Shown in pieces: positions 26,569 to 38,543 of a stretch of DNA of 64,000 nucleotides. How positions within the stretch are numbered: position 1 is the stretch's first letter; each line of letters begins with the position of its first letter. The notes beneath the pieces were generated by a model that made no database searches, was not told the origin of the DNA, and saw nothing but the letters and a program-made list of their open reading frames with translations. The position numbers were made by a program, and so were the translations under genes. The DNA comes from Spongilla lacustris (Eukaryota; Porifera; Demospongiae; Spongillida; Spongillidae), in NCBI GenBank assembly GCA_949361645.1, contig OX442416.1, positions 17,488,993 through 17,552,992 of the forward strand, given 5' to 3'.

Positions 26569-26582
26569 CGCCCCCCCCCCCC
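26569..26582. repeat. poly-dC tract
   Basis: A run of about 14 C with a second C-rich block after tt. Its mirror in the right arm is the 30-nt poly-dG run near 34337-34360, so the tract length differs between arms. Confidence 0.7.
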
Positions 26583-27979
26583 TTCCCCCCCTTTCTGGAT
26601 CCAGCCCCTGGGATCACTTCACCCCTACTATTGATCATTCACTGGAAGTTCAAGGGGCCAATTAGGCAAATGGAACCATCCCACACAACAGAACCACCAG
26701 CCCCCATGACTGCAAGTGAACTTAATAGCCTCACGATAGTTCAAACTTACATTTAATCCCTCCACACTGCAAGTAGTAGACCCACCAGCCCTCTTACAGA
26801 TGGGGTTACCAGACCCTGTACTGCCTGCAGGGGGTGCCCACACAAACAGGGGTCAATACGTATTATATTGGAGGAGAGTACAAGTCCCCACAATTTCAGA
26901 GGAAGCCATGAAGTACATGTACTGTATGTACACCTGCCCCTCTTCTCGTAGCAGCCCCCACATACAAGGGCCCTAACTCCCACTACCTATCCTTCACTGC
27001 AAGTTGAGTCAGCAGCTCAGGGGCCATGCATTTACCAGCCCTCTCACTATAGGTGCATGATATAAGTGATCGCTCACTGCAATTTGAAGGAGCCAATGGG
27101 GCCAATTGAGCCGCCCCACACAGCAGAACCACCAGGCCCCATCACTGCAAGGGAACCTAACAGCCTCATGATGCAAGGGAACTTACTTTTAATACCTCCA
27201 CATTGCAAGTAGTGAACCCAAAGCCCTGACTAGCACCTGGATGAATAGTTATGATGCCAGTAGAGATGTAAGCTCTCACACTACATGTAGTCCACACAAT
27301 TTCAGAAGAAGCCATCAACTAACCTGCCCCTCTCCAAACGCTACCAGTTGAACCATTAGCCCTGCCCCACACACTGGGACCAGCCCCTTACAGCCTTCCT
27401 ACCCACTACCTGTCCTTCACTGCACATTGAGTCAACAGCCCATGCCAAGGACCAATGGGGCCATCCAGCTATCTGAGCACCCTCCCTGCAAGTGGACAGT
27501 ATCATTGGAACTATTAATGCAAGCCCCACACTGCCGGTCCAGTGAGCACCAGTGGAGCCATTGCAGATGGAGTTATCAGAAATCGGTACGCCCACAATTT
27601 CAAGGGTGCCATGAACTGGAGCTACACTTGCCCTCACTACCCATGGAACCATCACATATAGGGGCCAGCCCATGGCCCAATCTCCCACTACCTATTCTTC
27701 ACTGCATGTACGTTGATTCAATGGCCCAGGTACCAATGGGCCATACCCCTACCAGTTCTCTCACTGCAAGCGGACAGTATCAGTAGAACCATTTTTGCAA
27801 GTGGACTTAAAGCAGATCCAGTTAGCACCAGTGGAGCCATTTCAGATGCAGTTATTAGACTGCCAGCATGCAAGCTTGGGAGCCACCAACTGCCAAACTT
27901 CCCAGGGGTCATTGGAGGCCCCCACAACAATGCGTGCTGGTGGAGATGGCAGCTTTAACACTGCAGTTGGAATTGGCAC

Positions 27980-28002
27980 CCGCCCCCCCCCCCCCCCCCC
28001 CC
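27980..28002. repeat. poly-dC tract
   Basis: About 23 C inside ggcacc...accatttt. The mirrored right-arm site near 32480-32500 is a broken G run (gggggggtagggggggg). Confidence 0.75.
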
Positions 28003-28562
28003 CACCATTTTTTGAGAACCATAAACTGGAGCCACACATACCCCCACTATCCAAGGAAACACTAGCCACCAGCCCTATTACAGATTGGGCTACCAGACCC
28101 TGCACTGCCAGCAGGGGCCATTAGATCAGATGCCAGCCCTTATACTACAATTAGTCCTCATGAACAATTTCAGGCGAAGCCATGCTCTTCATGTACTGTA
28201 CATACACCTGCCCCTGTCCAAATAGTGGAACCATTAGCCCTCACTGCATAAGCCCCACACACTGCAACCAGCCCCCATGTCTCTCCTGCCCACTACCTGT
28301 CCACCAGCCCAGGGACCACAGTGATTGCCATCTCCCTCACAGCGAGCGGACATTATCATTGGAACCATTAATGCAAGTAAACTTAAAATAGCCCCACACT
28401 GCAGGTCCAGTTAGCATTGTGGAGCTATTACAGATGGAGTTATCAGACTACCAGCAGGCAGGGGAGTCACCAGCTGCCAATCTCCCCAGGAGTCATTGTG
28501 GACCCCCACAATAATACTTGCTTGTGGAGATCATGCCAGCCATCACACTACACGTGGAGTTG

Positions 28563-28585
28563 CCCCCCCCCCCCCCCCCCCCCCC
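28563..28585. repeat. poly-dC tract
   Basis: About 23 C after ggagttg. The mirror is the 18-nt poly-dG run at 31905-31922. Confidence 0.75.
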
Positions 28586-29394
28586 TACATGCACACATAA
28601 TTTCAGGGTAGCCATGAGCTCATGACTAGAGCCAAACATGCCGCTTAAGCAGTCCAGGGGCCAATGCCTACCAGCTCTGTAATATCAGTGAACCACACTG
28701 CAAGTGAACATGATAGACTCGCGCTGCATGTTCAGTCAGCAGTATACCTACACAACCAGCAGCTGCCACATAACCAGGATCCAATGGGGTCCTCACAACA
28801 CTGCCAATGGAGACATCAGCAAGTGGAGGGACACTGGGCCAGCCACAATGGCCCCCTATTGTAAAGCCGGGTGAGTCAGCAGTCCAGGAGCCAATGCCCC
28901 TCCCCCCCCCACACACACACACACTCCGCACACACTACCTATGCAATGCCTCTACAATGCCAGTGGAAATTCCAGCCCTCTCACTGCAAGTTAATCATTA
29001 GCCCAAGTCTAGCCCCACACAGTACAATCACTGTTCACTGCAAATGGAGCCACCAAACCCACTACCTGTGTAACCATTAACCCCCACACAACAATTGGAC
29101 TTACTGTCAAGGGAACCATACTCTACTAGTAGAGCTACCAGCCCCTATTGGACAAATGAAAACACTACCACTGAAGTAGCCTTCTGTTCATTTTACATGT
29201 CTGTGTATCTGCACAATGTACAGAGTTATCTTATCTAGGAAGCCATGCATCAGTGGTGAATATAAATACCTGCCCTATCCGTACTGATTGTGGTTGGTCT
29301 GCACCCGTGGTTGGTTAAATTAAACGAATGAACAAGGCTTGCTTTACCCAAAAAAAAAAAAACAAAACTTTAGTGCTTTAGATGTATGCATTTG

Positions 29395-30005
29395 AATGTC
29401 ACATGTATTGTGCGCTTGAAGGCATCAGAATTAATGCACCACACAAGTTGAGTTAGCAGTTGGATTAGTTGGATTATAGCGCCCCCTTACCCTATCCTGC
29501 CCCACCTCCTTCCAGAAATGCTGGGGGCGCCATTGGTACTGAGATTAACAACACAAGGAAGGTGCACAGAGGTTACCCCTAACAACACGTTATGGTGTAC
29601 TTAGATTAACCCCTAACGCCTCCATGTAGGTGGAAGAAGACATGCACCAGGTTGACCACCACCATGGCACCCTTGTCAGCCTGCTGTAGGCCATCAATTA
29701 AGATGAACACCTGGCAGGATTTGGCCCCCAAACAGACACAAGCACAAGATGTAAATGGGACTATGGATTTAACCCCACAACAGCCACACCATAACGTGTT
29801 GTTAGGAGTAACCTCTGTGCACCTACCTTGTGTTGTTAATCTCAGTACCAATGGCGCCCCCAGCATTTCTGGAAGGAGGTGGGGCAGGATAGGGTAAGGG
29901 GGCGCTATAATACAACTAATCCAACTGCTAACTCAACTTGTGCGGTGCATTAATTCTGATGCCTTCAAGCGCACAATTCATGTGACATTCAAATGCATAC
30001 ATCTA
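29395..30005. repeat. inner palindrome near the centre of the giant palindrome
   Basis: About 29395-29600 is the reverse complement of about 29800-30005 (shared words ggcgcccccagcatttctgg, aactaatccaactgctaac). The second arm also occurs directly at about 30885-31105. Three copies of one ~200-bp segment thus allow two alternative fold-backs. Confidence 0.75.
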
Positions 30006-30049
30006 AATAAATGCCACACATTTGTGTGGCGAGTTCTAAAAAGAACTTA

Positions 30050-30210
30050 ATAAGGTGTCCCCTTAACAGCACATATGTATGGTGTACAGTGACCCCTTAA
30101 CAACACGTACATAAGGTGCACAGAGATGACTCTTAATGACACATATGTATGGTGTACAGGTGACCCCTTAACAACACATACATAAGGTGTACAGAGATGA
30201 CTCTTAACAA
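30050..30210. repeat. tandem repeat, ~75-bp unit
   Basis: Alternating blocks catatgtatggtgtaca, gtgaccccttaacaaca, cataaggtg and cagagatgactcttaa, about two full units and a partial one, in the spacer of the giant palindrome. Confidence 0.7.
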
Positions 30211-33200
30211 TTTGCCAAAAACACTCAACGGTCAATCAATTTGTTTTGTTGTGATACTGTGCCTGAGTTTCCTACAGAGCAAAGTAACTGAGTTCCCTTC
30301 TCTTGTTATCATCAGAAGGACCGCACAAGCATGCTGTTAGAATAATGGTATATGGCTGCCAGAAGGAACGAGTGACTGTGCCCCACACACTGGGACCAGC
30401 CCCCACGGCCATCCTGCCCACTACCTTCTATAACCCAGCGACCAATGGTGTGGTCAGTATCATTGGAACCATTAATGCAAGTGAATTTCATAGCCCCACA
30501 AGGCAGGTCCAATTAGCACCATTGGACGTTAAGCTGGAGGTACATGTATCAGGAGAGCCATCAGCTGCCGAACTCCCCAGGGGCCATTGAGGACCGCCAC
30601 AACAATGCAGTTCGACTTTGCAGTATAGTGTAGGTTGTGTTAACTGCACTTGTGTGAATTCTGATGCTCTTGGGGTCAAATTTACACCTTGTACTTGTGG
30701 CTGTTGTGGGGTTAAATCTATAGTCCCATTTACATCTTGTGCTTGTGTCTGTTTGGGGGCCAAATCCTGCCAGGTGTTCATCTTAACTGATGAGGCACAG
30801 CAGGCTGGCGAGGGTGCCATGGTGGTCAACCTGGTGCATGTCTTCTTCCACCTACATGGAGGCGTTAGGGGTTAATCTAAGTACACCATAACGTGTTGTT
30901 AGGGGTAACCTCTGTGCACCTTCCTTGTGTTGTTAATCTCAGTACCAATGGCGCCCCCAGCATTTCTGGAAGGAGGTGGGGCAGGATAGAGTAAGGGGGC
31001 GCTATAATCCAACTAATCCAACTGCTAACTCAACTTGTGTGGTGCATTAATTCTGATGCCTTCAAGCGCACAATTCATGTGACATTCAAATGCATACATC
31101 TAAAGCACCAAAGTTTTTCTTTTTTTTTGGGTAAAGCAAGCCTTGTTCGTTTGTTTAAATAAACCAACCACGGGTGCAGACCAACCACAATCATTACGGA
31201 TAGGGCAGGTAATTATATTCACCACTGATGCATGGCTTCCTGGATAAGATAACTCTGTACATGTGTACAAACAGATACACAACACAAAAAGTGTGCAGAT
31301 ACACAGACATGTACAAATGAACAGAAGGCTACTTCAGTGGTAGTGTTTTCATTTGTCCAATAGGGGCTGGTAGCTCTACTAGTAGTTTATGGTTCCCTTG
31401 ACAGTAAGTCCAATTGTTGTGTGGGGGTTAATGGTTACACAGGTAGTGGGTTTGGTGGCTCCATTTGCAGTGAACAGTGATTGTACTGTGTGGGGCTAGA
31501 CTTGGGCTGATGATTAACTTGCAGTGAGAGGGCTGGAATTTCCAGTGGCATTGTAGAGGCATTGCATAGGTAGTGTGTGCGGAGTGTGCATTGGCTCCTG
31601 GACTGCTGACTCACCCGGCTTTACGATAGGGGGCCATTGTGGCTGGCCCAGTGTCCCTCCACTTGCTGATGTCTCCATTGGCAGTGTTGTGAGGACCCCA
31701 TTGGATCCTGGTTATGTGGCAGCTGCTGGCTGTGTAGGTATACTGCTGACTCACTGAACATGCAGCGTGAGTCTATCATGTTCACTTGCCGTGTGGTTCA
31801 CTGATATTGCAGAGTTGGTAGGCGTTGGCCCCTGGACTGCTTAAGCGGCATGTTTGGCTCTAGTTCATGAGCTCATGGCTACCCTGAAATTATGTGTGCA
31901 TGTAGGGGGGGGGGGGGGGGGGCAACTCCACGTGTAGTGTGATGGCTGGCATGATCTCCACAAGCAAGTATTATTGTGGGGGTCCACAATGACTCCTGGG
32001 GAGATTGGCAGCTGGTGACTCCCCTGCCTGCTGGTAGTCTGATAACTCCATCTGTAATAGCTCCACAATGCTAACTGGACCTGCAGTGTGGGGCTATTTT
32101 AAGTTTACTTGCATTAATGGTTCCAATGATAATGTCCACTCGCTGTGAGGGAGATGGCAATCACTGTGGTCCCTGGGCTGGTGGACAGGTAGTGGGCAGG
32201 AGAGACATGGGGGCTGGTTGCAGTGTGTGGGGCTTATGCAGTGAGGGCTAATGGTTCCACTATTTGGACAGGGGCAGGTGTATGTACAGTACATGAAGAA
32301 CATGGCTTCGCCTGAAATTGTTCATGAGGACTAATTGTAGTATAAGGGCTGGCATCTGATCTAATGGCCCCTGCTGGCAGTGCAGGGTCTGGTAGCCCAA
32401 TCTGTAATAGGGCTGGTGGCTAGTGTTTCCTTGGATAGTGGGGGTATGTGTGGCTCCAGTTTATGGTTCTCAAAAAATGGTGGGGGGGTAGGGGGGGGTT
32501 CCAATTCCAACTGCAGTGTTAAAGCTGCCATCTCCACCAGCACGCATTGTTGTGGGGGCCTCCAATGACCCCTGGGAAGTTTGGCAGTTGGTGGCTCCCA
32601 AGCTTGCATGCTGGCAGTCTAATAACTGCATCTGAAATGGCTCCACTGGTGCTAACTGGATCTGCTTTAAGTCCACTTGCAAAAATGGTTCTACTGATAC
32701 TGTCCGCTTGCAGTGAGAGAACTGGTAGGGGTATGGCCCATTGGTACCTGGGCCATTGAATCAACGTACATGCAGTGAAGAATAGGTAGTGGGAGATTGG
32801 GCCATGGGCTGGCCCCTATATGTGATGGTTCCATGGGTAGTGAGGGCAAGTGTAGCTCCAGTTCATGGCACCCTTGAAATTGTGGGCGTACCGATTTCTG
32901 ATAACTCCATCTGCAATGGCTCCACTGGTGCTCACTGGACCGGCAGTGTGGGGCTTGCATTAATAGTTCCAATGATACTGTCCACTTGCAGGGAGGGTGC
33001 TCAGATAGCTGGATGGCCCCATTGGTCCTTGGCATGGGCTGTTGACTCAATGTGCAGTGAAGGACAGGTAGTGGGTAGGAAGCTGTAAGGGGCTGGTCCC
33101 AGTGTGTGGGGCAGGGCTAATGGTTCAACTGGTAGCGTTTGGAGAGGGCAGGTTAGTTGATGGCTTCTTCTGAAATTGTGTGAACTACATGTAGTGTGAG

Positions 33201-34336
33201 AGCTTAAATCTCTACTGGCATCATAACTATTCATCCAGGTGCTAGTCAGGGCTTTGGGTTCACTACTTGCAATGTGGAGGTATTAAAAGTAAGTTCCCTT
33301 GCATCATGAGGCTGTTAGGTTCCCTTGCAGTGATGGGGCCTGGTGGTTCTGCTGTGTGGGGCGGCTCAATAGGCCCCATTGACTCCTTCAAATTGCAGTG
33401 AGCGATCACTTATATCATGCACCTGTAGTGAGAGGGCTGGTAAATGCATGGCCCCTGAGCTGCTGACTCAACTTGCAGTGAAGGATAGGTAGTGGGAGTT
33501 AGGGCCCTTGTATGTGGGGGCTGCTACGAGAAGGCTAATGGTTCCATGGATCGTGGGGGGCATGTGTGGTACTAATTCATGGCTCCCCGGAAATTGTTGG
33601 GGGTGCCGATTCCACTTGCAGTGTGAGAGCTGGCATTTCCACCAGCATGCATTGTTGTGGGGTCCCCCATGAACCCTGGGGAGTTAGGCAGTTGTTGGCT
33701 TCCCTGTCTGCTGGTAGTCTGATAACTCCTTCTGTAATGGCAGCCCATTGGTATTAACTGGCCCTGCTGTGTGGAGCTAATAAGTCCATTTGCTTCAATG
33801 GTTGCAATGATACTGCCCCATATTGCAGTGATATAAGAATTGATAGGGGGATGCCCCATTGTACCCTGGGCTGTTGACACAATGTGCAGTGAAGAACAGG
33901 TAGTGGGCAGGAGAGCCATAGGGGCTGAGTGAGGGCTAATGTTTTCACTGGTATTTTTTTGGGGAGGGGCAGGTGTACGTACAGTACATGTACTTCATGG
34001 CTTCCTCTGAAATTGTGGGGACTTGTACTTGTACTGTGAGGGCTGGCATCTCCTCCAATATAATACGTATTGACCCCTGTTTGTGTGGGCACCCCCTGCA
34101 GGCAGTACAGGGTCTGGTAACCCCATCTGTAAGAGGGCTGGTGGTTCTACTACTTGCAGTGTGGAGGGATTAAATGTAAGTTCAAACTATCGTGAGGCTA
34201 TTAAGTTCACTTGCAGTCATGGGGGCTGGTGGTTCTGTTGTGTGGGATGGTTCCATTTGCCTCATTGGCCCCTTGAACTTCCAGTGAATGATCAATAGTA
34301 GGGGTGAAGTGATCCCGGGGGCTGGATCCAGAAAGG

Positions 34337-34360
34337 GGGGGGGGGGGGGGGGGGGGGGGG
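34337..34360. repeat. poly-dG tract
   Basis: An uninterrupted G run of about 24 or more after ctggatccagaaa and before cctggatcc. The length may be inaccurate in the assembly. Confidence 0.7.
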
Positions 34361-35068
34361 CCTGGATCCAGCTGGTTCTGCTAGATGTACATGTAACCCT
34401 CACTGCCACGGTAGTGTTACACGTGAGGGGGCATGTGTGGCTTCCCTTAGTACAAGTGCATGTAGTTCACAACTCCCCTGAAATTGTGGAGGCTGCCAAA
34501 TCCATGTGGCTGGTGTCACCCCACTGGTGACCCCATTGGTTAGCTGGTGGCCCCTGTGTAGTGCCTGATATGGGCAGGTGGTTCCACAGGTACTGCTAGT
34601 TGGCTGGTGGCTCTGCATGGCATCGGATGGTTATGTGGGGCTGCTGTCTGGATTTGCAATGTGGGGCTATGAAGTCCACTTTTCAGTGAAGGGGCTATAG
34701 CCCCGTAAGTGGGGGTGGGGCTGGAGGCTCCTTTAGTGATTTAGGGGATACCTACTCCCTACAACCAGCATCGTCAGTGGGACTACCGTCATCACTACCG
34801 TTCTCAATCTTCCACGTCGCCATGTCGTTTATCTACACCGAAGAACAACGAATAACAACAGTGACAGGGACGATCGATTTTTAGAATACTTACCCAGCTC
34901 AGTGCAGTATAGGTGTGGCTATAAGTTATCGAAGTCTCAGCCCACAGGAAGTAGTTGCATATTCATGTGCTTCGGTGAATGGAAGCGGTTCACGCACGTA
35001 CAACGGCGCGATTCGAGCGGGAAACTTGTACCAACTTTGCTCCACTGTATCTCCGTAACGGATTTGAT

Positions 35069-35570
35069 AAAAATTAACGAACAAAACAAATCGATAGGTA
35101 TAGGACCTCTCTACCTACAAACCGAATTTGAAGCGATTTGATTACTCCTACAGAAAGTTATGGCGGGTTTGAACCCGGTGGGGTATAGAACGTTGCAGTA
35201 CTGGTATGGAGCAAGTGCAAGACACCAAAATGTATTTTACCATAGAGAAATGGTGTGGTATGAAGTGTTGTAATTACGAAGTAAATAGCCTAAACCGTTG
35301 GGAAGTTATAGCGATTCAAACATAAGGAAATTTTATAACATTATAAAAATAAAAGCGAGTTATCATTTTCGCGTTAACTGTCCCATATGATTGAGCTGCA
35401 GAATTGTGTAGTGGAGGAGCTTTAACCAATAAGCGCCGGTAAAATTGCTAAGTAAACCTAGCGTTTTTGTGCTAGGTGCTTGTACATAGTAACCGCTAGG
35501 TAACCGTAGCGATAACCACCTGGTTTATTTATAGTGTCCGCTAGGTTAACTGAGCAAACTGCGTATCGTT
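35069..35570. other. intergenic, no gene seen
   Basis: No reading frame of interest. Repeated gctagg/cctagc words (35455-35480, 35490-35510, 35535-35550) recur inverted at 36240-36265, on the other side of the retrocopy. Confidence 0.45.
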
Positions 35571-35580
35571 CCAAACATCG

Positions 35581-36196
35581 TTTTTTTTTTTTTTTTTTAA
35601 ATCAGTGTATTTGCAACACTTTATTAATGCTATTTACATTGTACTACCCTCTTGTTTTCATGAGTAAAACTTCATTCAAAAAACGTCATATTGAAGCAGG
35701 TTATAGGCAATGAAACATTAGTTACGCACATCTTGCATACCCTATGGACTACTCCACTAACATGGAGACTTTTGGTGAATAGGGATGCACACCCTTGCAG
35801 ATTTGGGACCACACAATCCAAAGATGTTATATTATCATCTGAGCACTGAGAGCAGCAGTAGTTGGCATTTGGGACATATTTGTTTGGACATCTTCTGTTA
35901 CATGCTGCTGTGATAGCTTCTTCCAAAACGCGACACGCACTGTGATCAGACACACAAGTCTCGCTACCAATGGTCCAGTTAACTCGCCTGCAATTTTTCT
36001 TAGGCTTTTCAACAACCACATGCACTCCTTCGATTCGAGCCTGTTTCCACGTTGCCCCAAACGTACGCATCAAACTATCCAATTCACTGCACTGACCGAA
36101 ACACGCATTATTATCTCGGGGAGGTCAACGCTAGCAGAGGTTGACTCCTATATGCGGTCCAAGACGAGAACCAGGTGTACCATTTGAAGCCATTTT
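35581..36196 (-). pseudogene. processed retrocopy of an unidentified Cys-rich protein
   Basis: On the minus strand an ATG-led frame (MASNGTPGSRLGPHIG, ATG near 36191) meets two in-frame stops around 36145-36135, then stays open to the stop at 35672 (GQCSELDSLMRTF ... CFNMTFFE). The product is Cys-rich, with several CxxC-type pairs (CNRRCPNKY, CCSQC, CKMC). No family recognised. The frame has no obvious introns, and AATAAA (35625-35620) lies 22 nt before an 18-nt A run (35598-35581 read on the minus strand). This is the signature of a reverse-transcribed mRNA. No clear target duplication was found. It could instead be the end of a poly(A)-tailed retroelement. Confidence 0.6.
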
Positions 36197-36311
36197 GGAC
36201 ACTTAAATTGTTCTCCAACACGTGACAAATAAGCTTTGAAAATGCTAGGTTAACCTAGCGCACCTAACATCAGGCGGATATAGGTTAATTAATTTGACTT
36301 CTATGTAGACC

Positions 36312-36628
36312 CTTAAATACGCTGGCGTATGTCTTAAATACATGTAAGTGACGACGTGAAGCCTATACGCGCCGGCGAAGATCAGCAACAAGACAATTAA
36401 CTGTCCTTGGAAGATAAAACTGTGAATTCATCACTTTATATACCTGTATACCCCCGCATGTAAACAATATTCGAAACGCGGGCAACGATTATTACGTGCA
36501 TTCTCCCATAAAAAATAGAATCAATTCACAGTTGTATCTTCCATGCAAGCACCCTTGTCATGTTGCTGAATTTCGCGCGTATGGTTAGGCTTCTCGTGGC
36601 CTTTACGTCATGCACGAGCGTATTTAAG
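36312..36628. mobile_element. foldback MITE, ~120-bp arms
   Basis: cttaaatacgctggcgta ... gacgtgaagcctatacgcg ... cagcaaca ... ggaagataaaactgtgaatt (36312-36430) is mirrored by aattcacagttgtatcttcc ... gttgctga ... cgcgtatggttaggcttc ... acgtca ... gcgtatttaag (36530-36628) with many mismatches. No coding capacity. Confidence 0.65.
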
Positions 36629-36660
36629 CAGAGATATATATATTATCTCTGCTTAAATAC
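36620..36660. repeat. perfect 17-bp stem hairpin
   Basis: gtatttaagcagagata (36620-36636) pairs with 36644-36660 across a 7-nt tatatat loop, at the right edge of the foldback MITE. It might be a second, tip-to-tip copy of the MITE end. Confidence 0.8.
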
Positions 36661-36969
36661 TTGCTTATAATCATAGCTTATGCGGTAATTCAGCTTTGCC
36701 GCGACGGTTTTACGGTGTCAAAGTATAAAAAGTATGATTTTTTTCTTTCGTTGGGGTTAGCTCTTTGCGTAGTGACGTTAGGGTCTTGCATTTGTGCTAG
36801 AAATGATTAACTGCGTTCGTATTGTGTTTTAAGATGTTTTTTAATCCTAAGGAACATTCCTAAGTGGACTTCCATGGGTCTTGACCCTTTACGATTACGG
36901 GACAGTATCTTTGTAAGTTAAAGAGCAAAGAAATCGCAGTATTTCTTTCCTAATAGTACAAGGCCTAAA

Positions 36970-37287
36970 GTGTGTCTTAGTGAGGTTCTCTTAATTTTGG
37001 GGTGCGTTTTCTGGCTACAAATTTTGCCGCTATCTATACCACAAATTAATATTCTACATGCATTGGGCCAGGGTGGGCGGGGTAGTGCATGTCCGTCACT
37101 GACTAAATTGTCTATATTGACAGCAAATCGGTCTGATGATGTTGCTACTACCATCTTGGAAATGGTAGTAGACCTGTGGATTACAGTGCGGGGGTTTTCA
37201 TTGGCTGGTGCATGGGTGGAAGAATACAAAATCACCCAAAAGAAGACAACACAGAAATCTAAAGCCCTTAGGAAACAACTGAACTGA
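36970..37287 (+). CDS. uncharacterised short ORF or exon
   Basis: The final ~55 residues (from DDVATTILEMVVDLW to KSKALRKQLN) look like real protein. They have a hydrophobic helix, the segment ITVRGFSLAGAWVEEYK and a basic tail. Upstream, tctatattgacag (ending about 37123) could be a splice acceptor, so only the part after it may be coding. I have an impression of similarity to tails of repetitive sponge ORFs but cannot name a family. A T-rich run follows at 37317-37330. Confidence 0.3.
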   Translation: MCLSEVLLILGCVFWLQILPLSIPQINILHALGQGGRGSACPSLTKLSILTANRSDDVATTILEMVVDLWITVRGFSLAGAWVEEYKITQKKTTQKSKALRKQLN

Positions 37288-37800
37288 TCCCCCTTCCCCC
37301 TCCCCTCACGTACCCTTTTTTTTTTTTTTGCTCTGAGTGTGTTTAGTTGAAGTGGCAGTTACAAAAAAGTTACTCCGTACATGTACATGTGTATGGCTTC
37401 GTTTCCTTTCCTCAGATATCCCGCGTTAATTAGTGTTAAGTGCCTCCGCTTCCAATCTCTGATTTAAGGGTCTGAATATAAGTCAAATCAACGATAACTG
37501 TTCCGAAAATAATTCTGCAAGCTCCACTACGCAAAACTGCAGCTCAAAATTCAAAAAAACAAGTGAGAACACTGATGGCATTTCGTTTGCAATCTTTCCG
37601 ATTTTGGATTTCGTCCAATTCATATTGATCGTATCGCTGGGATCTCTAATCATTTACTTTGTGTACATCAACAAGACGCTGCGAGATCCAGTATCTGTAG
37701 TGATAGCTTCATGCACTAGCATAGCCGTGTTGAAAATGTTGTTATCAACAGCATACCTACTGATCGGAATATCTGTTCTCACAGACTTACCTTTACTTGG

Positions 37801-37866
37801 CGAACATAGCATCTCAGTTAATTATTGCGCATGCATACTGGACGTATGCATCTATATTTGTACTGT
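37801..37866 (+). repeat. 66-bp receptor exon segment, mirrored at 41171
   Basis: Reverse complement of 41171-41236 with three mismatches. This copy is in the receptor reading frame (GEHSISVNYCACILDVCIYICT). Confidence 0.85.
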
Positions 37867-37931
37867 GTATCTACTCTTGCTGCGCACTTCTTGACATTAA
37901 AGCTGGCCTTTACATTGGTGTCAGAAGTGGG

Positions 37932-38543
37932 ATGGATTCTGAAACGCAAACCCCCGACCACAGACCCACTAGATTTAGTGTCAGACCACCAGCTAGGTTT
38001 GGAAAAGGAGCGGACTTCACCCTCTGGATACAACGCGTGGAGTTGTATCTGAAAGAAGCGAATGTACCTGACGAAAAGAAAGGCCAGGAGCTTGTCTCGT
38101 TGTTAGAAGACGAGGCTTTCCGTATCGTGAGTCAAATGGGTTATATACCTTCGTGACGATGCATGCCATTGATTATGCAGCGGTGAAGAAGTGCTTGGAG
38201 AAACAGTTTGCCCCTCCAGGCGTAGAGTTTGAATGGCAACGAAAACTTCACATGGCACAGCAGAAGAGCGCTGAGTCTCTCACGGAGTTTGCCGCACGGC
38301 TGCGAATGTTGGCCGATAGAGCTTTTCCTTCATGGCAGCCAAAAGACAGGCTGGAAATGGCACGTAACCAATTTATTAATGATGTGCTTTCTTCCACAAT
38401 ACAGCTGAAGTTGTTGCAAGAGCAATCGCAGACATTGGACGACGCTGTCACGCTGGCCACCCAGCTAGAGGCGGTAGAATTGGCACAACGAAGCCTTCAA
38501 GCCACGAAGCTGACCGCTGGTGTGTCGGACGATGTGTCATATC
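37932..38543 (+). pseudogene. Gypsy gag, 5' part, frameshifted
   Basis: ATG at 37932 just after the primer-binding-like site. The frame runs to 38156 and then shifts into the frame open from about 38150 to the MITE insertion at 38544. Gag-like text includes FTLWIQRVELYLKEA, FAARLRMLADRAFP and a C-terminal Gln/Leu-rich helix (LKLLQEQSQTLDDAV). It resumes in the same frame at 39535. Confidence 0.7.

Larger units (their letters stand above)
25752..35068. repeat. giant 9.3-kb palindrome, non-coding
   Basis: The left arm starts gatcaaatccgttgcggaga (about 25748) and the right arm ends tccgtaacggatttgat (about 35068). The arms are inverted copies, about 25752-29788 and 30696-35068, with a ~0.9-kb centre. 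Arms match over kilobases (for example 26185-26250 against 34680-34740). The right arm has an extra ~430 bp near 33535-33960, and about 130 bp near 26000-26130 are missing on the right. Arms consist of divergent ~500-600-bp units with recurring words such as ggagttatcagactgccag and cccacaacaatgc. Long Pro- or Thr-rich open frames are by-products. It could be a giant foldback transposon, an inverted segmental duplication or, less likely, an assembly foldback. Confidence 0.75.

Noticed and set aside
27356..28124. Overlapping ORFs of 100-120 codons in the giant palindrome
   Set aside because: They run through repeat units and poly-C tracts, appear on both strands, and change frame between mirrored arms.
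35155..35190. gcgggtttgaacccggtgg as a possible tRNA T-arm
   Set aside because: No acceptor, anticodon or D arm can be folded around it.
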